The notes beneath the pieces are model-generated. The model made no database searches. It saw only the letters and a list, made by a program, of their open reading frames with translations, and was not told the origin of the DNA. A stretch of DNA of 42,802 nucleotides from Alphaproteobacteria bacterium (GTDB lineage Bacteria > Pseudomonadota > Alphaproteobacteria > Rhizobiales > Rhizobiaceae): positions 1 to 42,802 of the forward strand of contig JAJRQF010000112.1 of assembly GCA_024280375.1 (NCBI GenBank). The letters run 5' to 3'. This document shows, piece after piece, positions 32,347-40,302 of the stretch (position 1 is its first letter; the number at the start of each line of letters is the position of its first letter). Both the position numbers and the translations under genes were made by a program.

Positions 32347-33087
32347 ATGGACAGCGAACATATAGTAAAATCTTTTGACAGCGACCTGCTGCAGATTGAA
32401 AGTCTGATTGCCGAAATGGGCGGGTTGGTTGAAACTCAGATTTCTGATGCCACCACAGTTTTAACCCGCCGCGATACGGTTTTGGGCAAAGAGGTGATCG
32501 CACTTGATAAGCGGGTTGACGAGATCGAATTTGAGGTCGATGCCGCTGTGGTGCGCATATTGGCCCTGCGCCAGCCGCGTGCGCAAGACCTTCGTGCCGT
32601 GCTGGTGGTGTTGAAACTTGCGGGTAATCTGGAACGTATAGGCGATTATGCCAAGAATATCTGTAAGCGCACAAGTGTGTTGGCCAACTCCAAGGCCATC
32701 GGCAATTCATCGGCAACAATCAAACGCATGGGTAATTTGGTTCAGGAAATGATCAAGGATGTGCTGGATGCCTATGTCTCGCGCGATATTGATACGGCTG
32801 ATGATGTGCGGTTGCGCGATCAGGAGGTTGATCAGATGCATAACGCATTGTTTCGCGAACTCCTCACCCATATGATGGAAGATCCGCGTAATATCACTCC
32901 TTGTATGCATCTGTTGTTTATCGCCAAAAATGTTGAGCGTATGGGCGATCATGTGACCAGCATGGCCGAGCAGGTGCATTTTCTGGTTTGCGGTAAAATG
33001 CCGGACGATGAACGGCCGAAGGGTGATAATACCAGCTATTCTTCTGTTGAATTGAATACCGTCAACGGGGAGAGCAATGATGGCTGA
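32347..33087 (+). CDS. phoU: Phosphate signalling complex protein PhoU
   Basis: Encodes 246 aa. Two PhoU three-helix repeats show the metal-binding D..A..NI.KR pattern (LERIGDYAKNICKR near 97-110 and VERMGDHVTSMAEQ near 197-210). It silences PhoR when phosphate is plentiful. The ATG at 32347 is preceded by AGAGGA. It ends inside phoB with an 11-base overlap. Confidence 0.95.
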   Translation: MDSEHIVKSFDSDLLQIESLIAEMGGLVETQISDATTVLTRRDTVLGKEVIALDKRVDEIEFEVDAAVVRILALRQPRAQDLRAVLVVLKLAGNLERIGDYAKNICKRTSVLANSKAIGNSSATIKRMGNLVQEMIKDVLDAYVSRDIDTADDVRLRDQEVDQMHNALFRELLTHMMEDPRNITPCMHLLFIAKNVERMGDHVTSMAEQVHFLVCGKMPDDERPKGDNTSYSSVELNTVNGESNDG

Positions 33088-33805
33088 TTTGGCACCGGGC
33101 TCAGGGGTAAATGCCAGCGCACCCTTAGTGTTGATCGTTGAGGATGAGCCGGCGCAACGTGAGGTTCTTTCCTATAATATTTCGGCTGAAGGACTTCGAA
33201 TGGCTATTGCCGAAGATGGCGAAGAGGCACTTTTGCTGGTTGAGGAAGAGCAGCCTGATTTGATCGTGCTTGACTGGATGTTGCCGAATGTCTCAGGGCT
33301 GGAAGTTTGCCGCAGGTTAAAGGCCCGCAAGGCCACCAAGAATATCCCAATTATCATGCTGACCGCGCGTAATGAGGAAGATGACCGGGTGCGCGGTATT
33401 GAAACCGGGGCCGATGATTATGTGGTGAAGCCCTATTCGGTGAATGAATTAATGGCGCGCATTCGTGGCATATTACGCCGGGTGCGGCCCGCCAGCAGTG
33501 ATGAAATTATCCAGTACGGCGATATTGTGCTGGATAGTGAAAAGTACAAAGTCACCCGTAATGGCAAAGCCCTAAAGCTTGGGCCGATTGAATTTCGTTT
33601 GCTTTCGACTTTCATGGAAAAGCCCGGCCGTGTGTGGAGCCGTGATCAATTGCTCACCCGCGTGTGGGGGCGCGATAGCGATGTGGATACCAGAACCGTT
33701 GATGTGCATATTGGCAGGCTTCGAAAAGCCATGAGCAAGCATGGCGGTATAAACCCGATCAGAACCGTGCGCGGTGCGGGTTATTCGCTCGATGATGATG
33801 GTTAG
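33077..33805 (+). CDS. phoB: Phosphate-regulon response regulator PhoB
   Basis: Encodes 242 aa. The receiver domain has the acidic pair EDE near 22-24, phosphoacceptor Asp66 (VLDWMLP), the Thr in MLTARNE and the conserved Lys in VVKPYS. The C-terminal OmpR-type winged helix ends with WGRDSDVDTRTVDVHIGRLRKAM and VRGAGYSLD. It binds PHO boxes such as 27507-27524. GGGGAGAG lies 2-9 bases before the ATG at 33077; the ATG at 33080 is equally possible. Confidence 0.95.
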   Translation: MMADLAPGSGVNASAPLVLIVEDEPAQREVLSYNISAEGLRMAIAEDGEEALLLVEEEQPDLIVLDWMLPNVSGLEVCRRLKARKATKNIPIIMLTARNEEDDRVRGIETGADDYVVKPYSVNELMARIRGILRRVRPASSDEIIQYGDIVLDSEKYKVTRNGKALKLGPIEFRLLSTFMEKPGRVWSRDQLLTRVWGRDSDVDTRTVDVHIGRLRKAMSKHGGINPIRTVRGAGYSLDDDG

Positions 33806-33878
33806 GGTAAAGGATTTTGTTTGGTATTCTACTTTCCCATTCGGTTGTCATCCTCGGGCTTGACCCGAGGACCCATAC

Positions 33879-33894
33879 CGTGATCTCAATCACA
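33879..33894. promoter_or_regulatory. CRP-like palindrome at the GIY-YIG start
   Basis: C-GTGA-TCTCAA-TCACA differs from the CRP consensus TGTGA-N6-TCACA at one position and ends 2 bases before the GIY-YIG ATG. It could equally be a small hairpin (GTGAT-CTCA-ATCAC) that takes the place of a Shine-Dalgarno sequence. Use by a regulator is unproven. Confidence 0.35.
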
Positions 33895-33895
33895 A

Positions 33896-34183
33896 ATGTC
33901 ATATTATGTTTACATGCTCGCAAGTCGCAAAGGCGGAACGATTTACACCGGAATGACAGGCGGTCTTGAAGACCGTATATTTGATCACCGTGAAGGTCGT
34001 GGCAGTAAATTTACCAAAGAATACCGCGTTAAAAGACTGGTTTGGTATGAGGAACACGATCAGGCATTAGTCGCTATCCAGCGTGAGAGAAATATCAAGC
34101 AATATTACCGAAAATGGAAGATCGAACTGATAGAGACCATGAATCCCGAATGGTATGATCTATATCGAACTTTGGGAATTTGA
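33896..34183 (+). CDS. GIY-YIG nuclease domain protein (UPF0213/COG2827-like)
   Basis: Encodes 95 aa consisting only of a GIY-YIG domain: YYVYMLAS (3-10), GTIYTGMT (14-21) as the GIY/YIG strands, catalytic Arg27 in LEDRIFDH, His31, Tyr51, the metal-binding Glu64 in QRERNIKQYYRKWKIELIE, and NPEWYDLY at the end. All expected catalytic positions look intact, so a metal-dependent DNA nickase or nuclease is plausible. There is no Shine-Dalgarno sequence before the ATG. It stands alone between phoB and engB, breaking an otherwise housekeeping context, and is enclosed by inverted repeats. The biological target is unknown. Confidence 0.88.
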   Translation: MSYYVYMLASRKGGTIYTGMTGGLEDRIFDHREGRGSKFTKEYRVKRLVWYEEHDQALVAIQRERNIKQYYRKWKIELIETMNPEWYDLYRTLGI

Positions 34184-34349
34184 ACGAGCGCAGAATTGTT
34201 TACTTTTCACGGCAACACGTAGGTTTTATATCGTTGGAGCGTTCACGGAATGGGTCCTCGGGTCAAGCCCGAGGATGACATTGAAAGAGTGGATGACGAT
34301 GGAGAGGTAGTCGACAGGCTCACCATGAGGGTTAGGGAACGCGCCCATT

Positions 34350-35006
34350 TTAAACATGCATCAAGGTGGCGATTTCGGCGCGCAGTTCATCCAGACCGGA
34401 TTTCTTTTCCGATGATGTGGCCATCAGTTCCGGGTGGGCTGCCGGGCGCTTTTTGATTTGCTCAAGGGTTTTGACCTTCAGCTTTTCCATCGCCGGAGGT
34501 TTTACCTTGTCGGATTTTGTCAGCACGATCTGATAAGGAACGGCTGCCTCATCAAGCAGATCAAATACTTTTTCATCATTGGGTTTCAGGCCGTGGCGGG
34601 CATCGACCAGCACAAATACCCGGCGCAGGGTAGAGCGTCCGCGAAGATAGGCAAAGATCAGCTTTGTCCATTGCTCTACCTGCGATTTTGGCGCCTTGGC
34701 AAAACCATATCCCGGCATATCTACAATGGCGCCAGGGGGCAGGGTTTCAGACCAGTCTCCATCGGGAATAAAATAGTTTAGTTCCTGGGTGCGGCCGGGT
34801 GTATTGGACGTGCGAGCCAGGCTCTTTTGGCCAACCAGCGCATTGATCAATGAGGATTTTCCAACATTGGAGCGCCCGGCAAAAGCCACCTCGTTTGGCC
34901 CTTCAGGGGGCAGGAACTTCATTGCCGGGACACCGCGAACGAATATCCAAAGGTGTGCAAATAGCGATCTACCGGCAGCAATCCGTGCGTCGTCTTTGTC
35001 GGTCAT
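34350..35006 (-). CDS. engB: Ribosome biogenesis GTP-binding protein YsxC/EngB
   Basis: Encodes 218 aa. G1 [11 protein letters not shown] starts near 44, G2 region [14 protein letters not shown]3 [12 protein letters not shown]4 TKSDKV, G5 ATSSEKKSG. It assists late assembly of the 50S subunit. It lies after yidC in the usual rhizobial order rpmH-rnpA-yidC-engB; the next usual gene, argB, is not there. Confidence 0.95.
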   Translation of the reverse strand: MTDKDDARIAAGRSLFAHLWIFVRGVPAMKFLPPEGPNEVAFAGRSNVGKSSLINALVGQKSLARTSNTPGRTQELNYFIPDGDWSETLPPGAIVDMPGYGFAKAPKSQVEQWTKLIFAYLRGRSTLRRVFVLVDARHGLKPNDEKVFDLLDEAAVPYQIVLTKSDKVKPPAMEKLKVKTLEQIKKRPAAHPELMATSSEKKSGLDELRAEIATLMHV

Positions 35007-35047
35007 TATCTATGAACAATCTGTTGGGGAGTGGGCAGTAAAATTGC

Positions 35048-36886
35048 CTACTCCTCTTTTGGTTTCCGAACAAACAGGTCTCTTATATTGTCGAACAATT
35101 CAATTTTTACGCCCTGACGTCTCATAATCGTACCCTGTTGGAGAATGGTCAACAGGTTGTTCCACGCCCAGTAAATCACCAGTCCAGCCGGGAAGCTTGC
35201 CAGCATGAAGGTGAATACAATTGGCATCCATGTGAAAATCATTGCCTGTGTCGGGTCCGGCGGTGTCGGGTTCATGCGCATTTGCAGGAACATGGTGATG
35301 CCCATTGCCAATGGCCAAACGCCGATCATCATGAATTGCGGTACGTCAAACGGTAGCAAACCAAACAGGTTAAACATAGATGTTGGGTCGGGGGCTGCCA
35401 AATCCTGTATCCAGCCAAAAAATGGTGCATGGCGCATTTCGATCGTCACATAGAGAACTTTGTAGAGCGAAAAGAATACCGGGATCTGGATAAGCATCGG
35501 CCAACAACCGGCCGCCGGATTGATTTTCTCTTTCTTGTAAAGCGCCATCATTTCCTGCTGCTGCTTTGCCTTGTCTTCCGCATAGCGTTCACGGATCTCG
35601 GTCATTTGCGGCTGCATTTTTTTCATGTTTGCCATTGAAACATAGGATTTATTGGCAAGCGGGAAGAACAACAGTTTCAGCAATACGGTGACGATGAGAA
35701 TGGCAACGCCGAAGTTTCCAAGTAGATTGAATATATAATCAAGCAATTTGAACATCGGTTTGGTGATGAAATAAAACCAGCCCCAGTCAATCATGTTGGA
35801 GAAATTCTTGATCTGCAGATCCTGTTCGTAATGTTCAAGGATTGCGACCTGTTTGGCGCCGGCAAACAATCGATTGGTTACTTCGGCAGATTTTCCAGCC
35901 TCAACGGAAACCGGATCACTGATATAGTCCGCCTGATATTGCTTGCGGTCCTTATTGAAGAAAGCAAACCGCGATGAGAACGTGCCGCTTGGAATTAAAG
36001 CCGTTGCCCAGTATTTATCGGTAATGCCAAGCCAGCCGGTTGTTGCCGGTTGGAGTGTTGTAACAAGCTCGTCTTCGATTTCATCATAGTCGATTTCTTT
36101 GAGGCCTTCCTCGCCGACATCGCCAATGAGGCCTTCATGCAACACATATATCCCGGCAATTTTGGGCTTTCCAAACCGTGCGATACGACCATATGGTTGC
36201 AGGGAAACACTGGCTGCAGAGGAATTATCAACCGCATCGGTGATGGTGAACAGATAGTCTTTGTCGACCGCAATTGTTCGGGTAAAGGTCAGGCCTTTAT
36301 TGTTATTCCACGTCAGTTTAACCGGATTGTTGGTGGTCAGCTTTGCGCTGGATTGCGCTTCCCATTTGGTGTTGGACTGGGGAACCTCACCGCTATCCTT
36401 GTTGCCAACCCATCCAAATTCCGCAAAATAAGCGCCTTCCGGGGCTGCTTTCGGCGAAAACAGAATGATTGTCGGGCTCTTTTTATCGATGGTTTCGTGG
36501 TAGTTCTTCAGCCGCAAATCATCAATGCGCCCGCCAACCAGATTGATTGAACCGGACAATCTGTCGGCATCAATTTCCACACGAGGATCAACGCCGAGAG
36601 CAGCTTTTCTGTCATTGGCGGTATTAGGTTCGCTTTGAGCCGCAACGCCAGGAATTGCTCCATTGGTGTTGGATTTGGCCGTTGTCCCGGCCTGGGGAAT
36701 GGCGGTGTTTCCTGTCGAAGGTGCTACAGGTGCTGCTTTTTTGGCCAATTCTGCCTGACGGGTTGCCTCAATTTCTGCAGCGCGACGCTCCTGCTCCATG
36801 CGGGGGGCAATTACAAAATATTGCCAACCAATCAGAACTGCCAGCGAGAGCGCCATTGCAAGAAAAAAATTCTTGTTATTATCCAT
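35048..36886 (-). CDS. yidC: Membrane protein insertase YidC
   Basis: Encodes 612 aa. It has an N-terminal anchor (NKNFFLAMALSLAVLIGWQYFVIAP), a low-complexity Ala/Thr linker, a large periplasmic beta-sandwich domain (about 100-340), then the five-helix insertase core (WFYFITKPMFKLLDYIF, LFFPLANKSYVSMANMKKMQPQM, NPAAGCWPMLIQIPVFFSLYKVL, FMLASFPAGLVIYWAWNNLLTILQQ). It inserts proteins such as cbb3 and ATP synthase subunits into the inner membrane. 51 bases after rnpA. Confidence 0.97.
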   Translation of the reverse strand: MDNNKNFFLAMALSLAVLIGWQYFVIAPRMEQERRAAEIEATRQAELAKKAAPVAPSTGNTAIPQAGTTAKSNTNGAIPGVAAQSEPNTANDRKAALGVDPRVEIDADRLSGSINLVGGRIDDLRLKNYHETIDKKSPTIILFSPKAAPEGAYFAEFGWVGNKDSGEVPQSNTKWEAQSSAKLTTNNPVKLTWNNNKGLTFTRTIAVDKDYLFTITDAVDNSSAASVSLQPYGRIARFGKPKIAGIYVLHEGLIGDVGEEGLKEIDYDEIEDELVTTLQPATTGWLGITDKYWATALIPSGTFSSRFAFFNKDRKQYQADYISDPVSVEAGKSAEVTNRLFAGAKQVAILEHYEQDLQIKNFSNMIDWGWFYFITKPMFKLLDYIFNLLGNFGVAILIVTVLLKLLFFPLANKSYVSMANMKKMQPQMTEIRERYAEDKAKQQQEMMALYKKEKINPAAGCWPMLIQIPVFFSLYKVLYVTIEMRHAPFFGWIQDLAAPDPTSMFNLFGLLPFDVPQFMMIGVWPLAMGITMFLQMRMNPTPPDPTQAMIFTWMPIVFTFMLASFPAGLVIYWAWNNLLTILQQGTIMRRQGVKIELFDNIRDLFVRKPKEE

Positions 36887-36937
36887 GAAATTGTAATCCG
36901 GTAGAAAGTGTGGATGCAGATTGTCTGAAACCTGCCG

Positions 36938-37366
36938 TTATTTGTTACCCTGCTTGCGGTTTTGCATTTTGATATCCGACTTTTTATCGGGCGCTGTTTT
37001 ACTTGATATGCGTTCGACGCTTTTGTAAAAATCTTTTACCAGTGATGGAAAGGATGAATGTAAAGCTGCATTGCGTGCAATTAGTACATAATCATTGCCG
37101 CCTTGAACACAAGATAGTGCGTTAAGGCGGACTACTTCCCTTAGCCGCCGTTTAATGCGGTTTCTAACAACTGAATTTCCGGTTTTTTTGGTAACCGTGA
37201 AGCCGATGCGGGCTAGTTTCTCATTAACGGAGTTGTTTTCACCGGCAGCACGTTTTTTTGCCTGCAAAGTGAAAGAGTGCGTATGATCGCGCGCACCACT
37301 ACGCGCAGCGACAAAGTCACTGCGCTTCCTTAACCGTTCCAGTTGAACCGTGTTCCGGTTATCCAT
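36938..37366 (-). CDS. rnpA: Ribonuclease P protein component
   Basis: Encodes 142 aa, slightly longer than the usual 110-125 because of a basic C-terminal tail (KKSDIKMQNRKQGNK). The RNR signature is clear: SVVRNRIKRRLREVVR, with ERLRKRSDFVAAR at the start and GNDYVLIARNAAL later. It binds M1-type RNA to mature tRNA 5' ends. It follows rpmH by 41 bases in the same operon. Confidence 0.95.
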   Translation of the reverse strand: MDNRNTVQLERLRKRSDFVAARSGARDHTHSFTLQAKKRAAGENNSVNEKLARIGFTVTKKTGNSVVRNRIKRRLREVVRLNALSCVQGGNDYVLIARNAALHSSFPSLVKDFYKSVERISSKTAPDKKSDIKMQNRKQGNK

Positions 37367-37407
37367 GATGTCGGCCCGGAGGGTTGGTTTCGTGAAAACG
37401 GCAGCAC

Positions 37408-37542
37408 TCAGGCAGACAGCTTTTTACGGCCATGGGTGCGGCGGCGTACCAGAACCCGGCGTCCGGCGGCTGTTGCCATGCGGGAACGATAGCCATGGCG
37501 GCGTTTGCGAACCAGTTTACTCGGCTGATAAGTGCGCTTCAT
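37408..37542 (-). CDS. rpmH: 50S ribosomal protein L34
   Basis: Encodes 44 aa: begins [19 protein letters not shown] and continues [25 protein letters not shown], an exact match to the L34 pattern and length. First gene of the rpmH-rnpA-yidC-engB unit. AAGAAG lies just before the ATG. The promoter is seen about 140 bases upstream. Confidence 0.98.
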   Translation of the reverse strand: MKRTYQPSKLVRKRRHGYRSRMATAAGRRVLVRRRTHGRKKLSA

Positions 37543-37680
37543 CTTCTTAATTCCGCTCTATTGGCGGACCTCTTTTTAAATTGCAAAAGAAACAGGAGTT
37601 GAGCACCATTAGCCTGATAAAACCGCTGCCATTCAAACACAGAAAACCAGCGTCGGATACAAGCACCCAAACGTTCGAGG

Positions 37681-37709
37681 CTTATAGGCAGTCCTTGTTT
37701 TTAAGTCAA
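37681..37709 (-). promoter_or_regulatory. Sigma-70-type promoter of rpmH
   Basis: On the minus strand TTGACT (37709-37704), a 17-base spacer and TATAAG (37686-37681) form a near-consensus promoter. The leader would be about 130 bases. A decamer repeat array begins two bases upstream of the -35. Confidence 0.8.
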
Positions 37710-37710
37710 T

Positions 37711-37810
37711 CTACATTTGGCAACATTTGGCAATATTTGGCAACATTTGGCAACATTTTGCCAACTTTTTGCAACATTGCTAACAATTGGGCAACAGGCG
37801 GGCAACAGTT
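37711..37810. repeat. Tandem decamer array CAACATTTGG
   Basis: Five consecutive 10-base units from 37711 to 37760 read CTACATTTGG, CAACATTTGG, CAATATTTGG, CAACATTTGG, CAACATTTTG. Five more degenerate units (CCAACTTTTT, GCAACATTGC, TAACAATTGG, GCAACAGGCG, GGCAACAGTT) continue to 37810. The period is exactly 10 bases. The array lies immediately upstream of the rpmH -35. A frame runs through it but has no protein-like features. The remaining gap, 37543-37680 and 37811-38010, shows nothing else. Confidence 0.85.
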
Positions 37811-38010
37811 GAGAAATCGTCTTTCTTTGGATTTGGGACGGATTGAAAATTGATCACTTTATGCGCGCGATAAGCCTATCTTCACTAAATTGTGAGAATT
37901 CGTGGGAGTGATCTCAAGCGCTCGTGCGGTAATGCGAGATAAATTCATTGGAAGTGGCGAAGTAGACACCTCATCTTTCAAAAATAGTCAAACTGTTTTG
38001 GAGCACTGAA

Positions 38011-38784
38011 ATGTTACTTAATGGTTCTATTGTCGAGCAGGCTGGAAAAAATGACGGAAATTTATCGATGAGTAATATTGAAACTCCCAATAAAACAGCA
38101 TCCTCGTCGTTAAAAAGATGGGTGCCGGTCATTGTAATCGTCGCAATTTTGGCGGGTGGATATCTCGCCGGTCTAAACCAGTATTTCTCGCTCGATTTTA
38201 TTACAGAAAACCGGGACAAGTTAATGGCCAGAGTGGAGGGAAATTACGCCCTTTCGCTTGCTACCTACTTTGTCATTTATACAGTTGCTGTTGCGGTATC
38301 ATTTCCCGGGGCCAGCTTGATTACAATTATTAGCGGATTTTTATTTGGCTGGTTTGCCGGTGGCCTGACTACGGTGTTTGCTGCTACTCTCGGCGCATCA
38401 ATAATATTTTTGGCTGCCCGCACATCTTTTGGCGACCTGTTGCAAAAAAAGGCAGGCAAACGCATGGCGAAACTTTCTGTAGGATTTCAAAAAGATGCAT
38501 TTAATTATCTCTTGACCTTGAGGCTTGCGCCAATCTTTCCATTTTGGCTGATTAATCTGGCACCGGCGCTGTTTGGCATGAAACTCGCGCCCTATGCCAT
38601 TGCCACATTTATTGGCATTATTCCTGGCACATTTGCCTATGCCTATCTGGGGCAGGGGCTTGGTTCCACCATAGGCGGGAAGGGCTTTACCGTATCGCCC
38701 ACACTTATTGCGGCACTTGGTGTCTTGGCGCTTGTCTCGATATTGCCGATTGTGATCAAACGACTAAAGAAAAACAAATTGTAG
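38011..38784 (+). CDS. TVP38/TMEM64 family (DedA-like, SNARE-associated) membrane protein
   Basis: Encodes 257 aa from the ATG at 38011 (GGAG 8 bases before); an internal ATG at 38068 is an alternative. After a hydrophilic lead there are about five to six membrane segments. VAVSFPGASLITIISGFLFGWFAGGL and LRLAPIFPFWLINLAPALFGM hold the conserved F/G..P and R.AP..P patterns of the family. Possible roles are lipid scrambling or membrane homeostasis; the substrate is unknown. It precedes a MerA-like flavoprotein by 61 bases, a pairing (or fusion) seen in many bacteria. Confidence 0.87.
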   Translation: MLLNGSIVEQAGKNDGNLSMSNIETPNKTASSSLKRWVPVIVIVAILAGGYLAGLNQYFSLDFITENRDKLMARVEGNYALSLATYFVIYTVAVAVSFPGASLITIISGFLFGWFAGGLTTVFAATLGASIIFLAARTSFGDLLQKKAGKRMAKLSVGFQKDAFNYLLTLRLAPIFPFWLINLAPALFGMKLAPYAIATFIGIIPGTFAYAYLGQGLGSTIGGKGFTVSPTLIAALGVLALVSILPIVIKRLKKNKL

Positions 38785-38845
38785 GCATAGTAATTTCACT
38801 GGCCACAAATATTTATCCACCCCTCCATAAAAATTTGAGGAATAT

Positions 38846-40273
38846 ATGAGCGAAATTCTTACCCCGGATATCTGTGTAATTGGTGCTGGATCGGGCGGAT
38901 TGAGTGTTGCGGCGGCGGCGGCCGCATTTGGTGTATCTGTCGTGCTGATTGAAAAAGGCAAGATGGGTGGCGACTGCCTCAATTATGGCTGTGTCCCTTC
39001 AAAAGCGCTTATTGCTGCTGCAAAGCAGGCGCAGGCAATACGAGAGGCGGATAAATTCGGGGTAATTGCTGATGAGCCGAAAGTCGATTTTCGCCGGGTA
39101 AATGAACATGTTCATTCGGTTATTGCGGGTATCGCGCCGAATGATTCTGTTGAGCGTTTTACCGCTCTTGGGGTGAAAGTTATTGAAGAGGCCGGTGCGT
39201 TTAAAGATGCAACAACGGTGATTGCCGGAGAATATGAAATTAAAGCCCGGCGCTTTGTTGTATCCACCGGGTCATCTGCCTTTGTGCCGCCAATTCCGGG
39301 GCTGGATGAAGTCCCTTACCTCACCAATGAGACCATCTTTGATGAGACCCGCAAACCTGGGCATTTGATTATCATTGGCGGCGGCCCGATTGGCATGGAG
39401 ATGGCGCAAGCCCATTGCCGGCTGGGTGCTAAGGTAACAGTTGTAGAAGGATTGATAGCGCTGGGCAAGGATGACCCGGAGCTTACCGCCATTGCGCTGG
39501 ATAATATTCGCGCCGACGGGGTGGTTATTCACGAAGGCACCAAGGTTGTTGGGGTTGAAAAGCGTGGCAAATCCGGCATTCGGGTATTGATTGAAAATGA
39601 GGCGGGTAAAACCCACATTGATGGCACCCATTTGCTGGTCGCCACCGGGCGGATGGCGAATGTCAATAATCTGGGGCTTGAAAAAGCAAAAATTGAATTT
39701 GACCGTCGCGGTATCAAGGTTTCAGCGAAAATGCGAACCTCAAATAAACGCGTCTATGCCATCGGTGATGTGACCGGTGGATTGCAGTTTACCCATGTGG
39801 CCGGCTATCAGGCCGGGCTGGTTATTCGGGCACTGCTGTTTCGTTTGCCTGCTAAAATGAACAATAATATCATCCCGTGGAGCACATTTACTGATCCGGA
39901 AATTGCCCATGTGGGCATGAGTGCTGATGCGGCAAAAGAAAAATTTAGGGACATTCGGGTTCTGCGCTGGCCTTATCTGGAGAACGACCGGGCGCGGGCT
40001 GAACTTAAAACCAACGGCTTGATAAAGGTCATTACCCGCAAGAATGGCAAGATCGAAGGGGTTTCGATTGTTGGCCACAATGCGGGCGAAATGATCAATA
40101 TGTGGGCACTGGCAATATCTCAAAAAATGAAAGTTAGTGACATTGCGGGCTATGTTTCGCCCTACCCAACAATGACAGAGATAGGCAAACGGGCCGCAAC
40201 GTCCTATTATATACCTGTGACCCGAAAACCAATGATCCGAAAGTTGATCGGATTTCTGCAAAAATTAGGGTAA
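38846..40273 (+). CDS. Pyridine nucleotide-disulfide oxidoreductase (dihydrolipoamide dehydrogenase / mercuric reductase-like)
   Basis: Encodes 475 aa. FAD motif GAGSGGLSVAAAAAA at 13-27, redox-active Cys pair in GGDCLNYGCVPSK (42-54), NAD(P) motif IIGGGPIGMEMA, second FAD motif YAIGDVTGG, and a C-terminal dimerisation domain. True lipoamide dehydrogenases end with HPHPT-type catalytic His; here it reads SPYPTMTEIGKRAA with Tyr in the His place, which is closer to MerA-like proteins. No N-terminal HMA domain and no paired C-terminal Cys for mercury are present. Substrate unknown. GAGG precedes the ATG. Confidence 0.87.
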   Translation: MSEILTPDICVIGAGSGGLSVAAAAAAFGVSVVLIEKGKMGGDCLNYGCVPSKALIAAAKQAQAIREADKFGVIADEPKVDFRRVNEHVHSVIAGIAPNDSVERFTALGVKVIEEAGAFKDATTVIAGEYEIKARRFVVSTGSSAFVPPIPGLDEVPYLTNETIFDETRKPGHLIIIGGGPIGMEMAQAHCRLGAKVTVVEGLIALGKDDPELTAIALDNIRADGVVIHEGTKVVGVEKRGKSGIRVLIENEAGKTHIDGTHLLVATGRMANVNNLGLEKAKIEFDRRGIKVSAKMRTSNKRVYAIGDVTGGLQFTHVAGYQAGLVIRALLFRLPAKMNNNIIPWSTFTDPEIAHVGMSADAAKEKFRDIRVLRWPYLENDRARAELKTNGLIKVITRKNGKIEGVSIVGHNAGEMINMWALAISQKMKVSDIAGYVSPYPTMTEIGKRAATSYYIPVTRKPMIRKLIGFLQKLG

Positions 40274-40302
40274 GAATAGCGAACTGTTTTTGAGGGAAAG
40301 TA

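Larger units (their letters stand above)
33846..34280. mobile_element. GIY-YIG gene enclosed by 38-base inverted repeats
   Basis: The left arm 33846-33883 and right arm 34243-34280 are inverse copies with one mismatch. Each arm holds TGTCAT, a CCTCGGG-CTTGA-CCCGAGG hairpin and ACCCAT(A/T)CCGTGA. The enclosed 359 bases carry a single intact GIY-YIG gene. The arm layout recurs at 21700-21804 and 21883-22055 without the gene. I read this as a gene-bearing relative of miniature palindromic elements. Movement is inferred, not shown; no target-site duplication is obvious. Confidence 0.65.

Noticed and set aside
37711-37810. CRISPR array or plasmid-type origin iterons
   Set aside because: Units are contiguous 10-mers without spacers, so not CRISPR; no replication gene is near and rpmH is not the usual alphaproteobacterial origin neighbour.
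37581-37853. 90-codon frame across the decamer repeats
   Set aside because: Composition is dictated by the 10-bp repeat; no start signal and overlaps the rpmH promoter region.
38813-38821. DnaA box TTATCCACC
   Set aside because: Single near-match with no cluster; not evidence of an origin.
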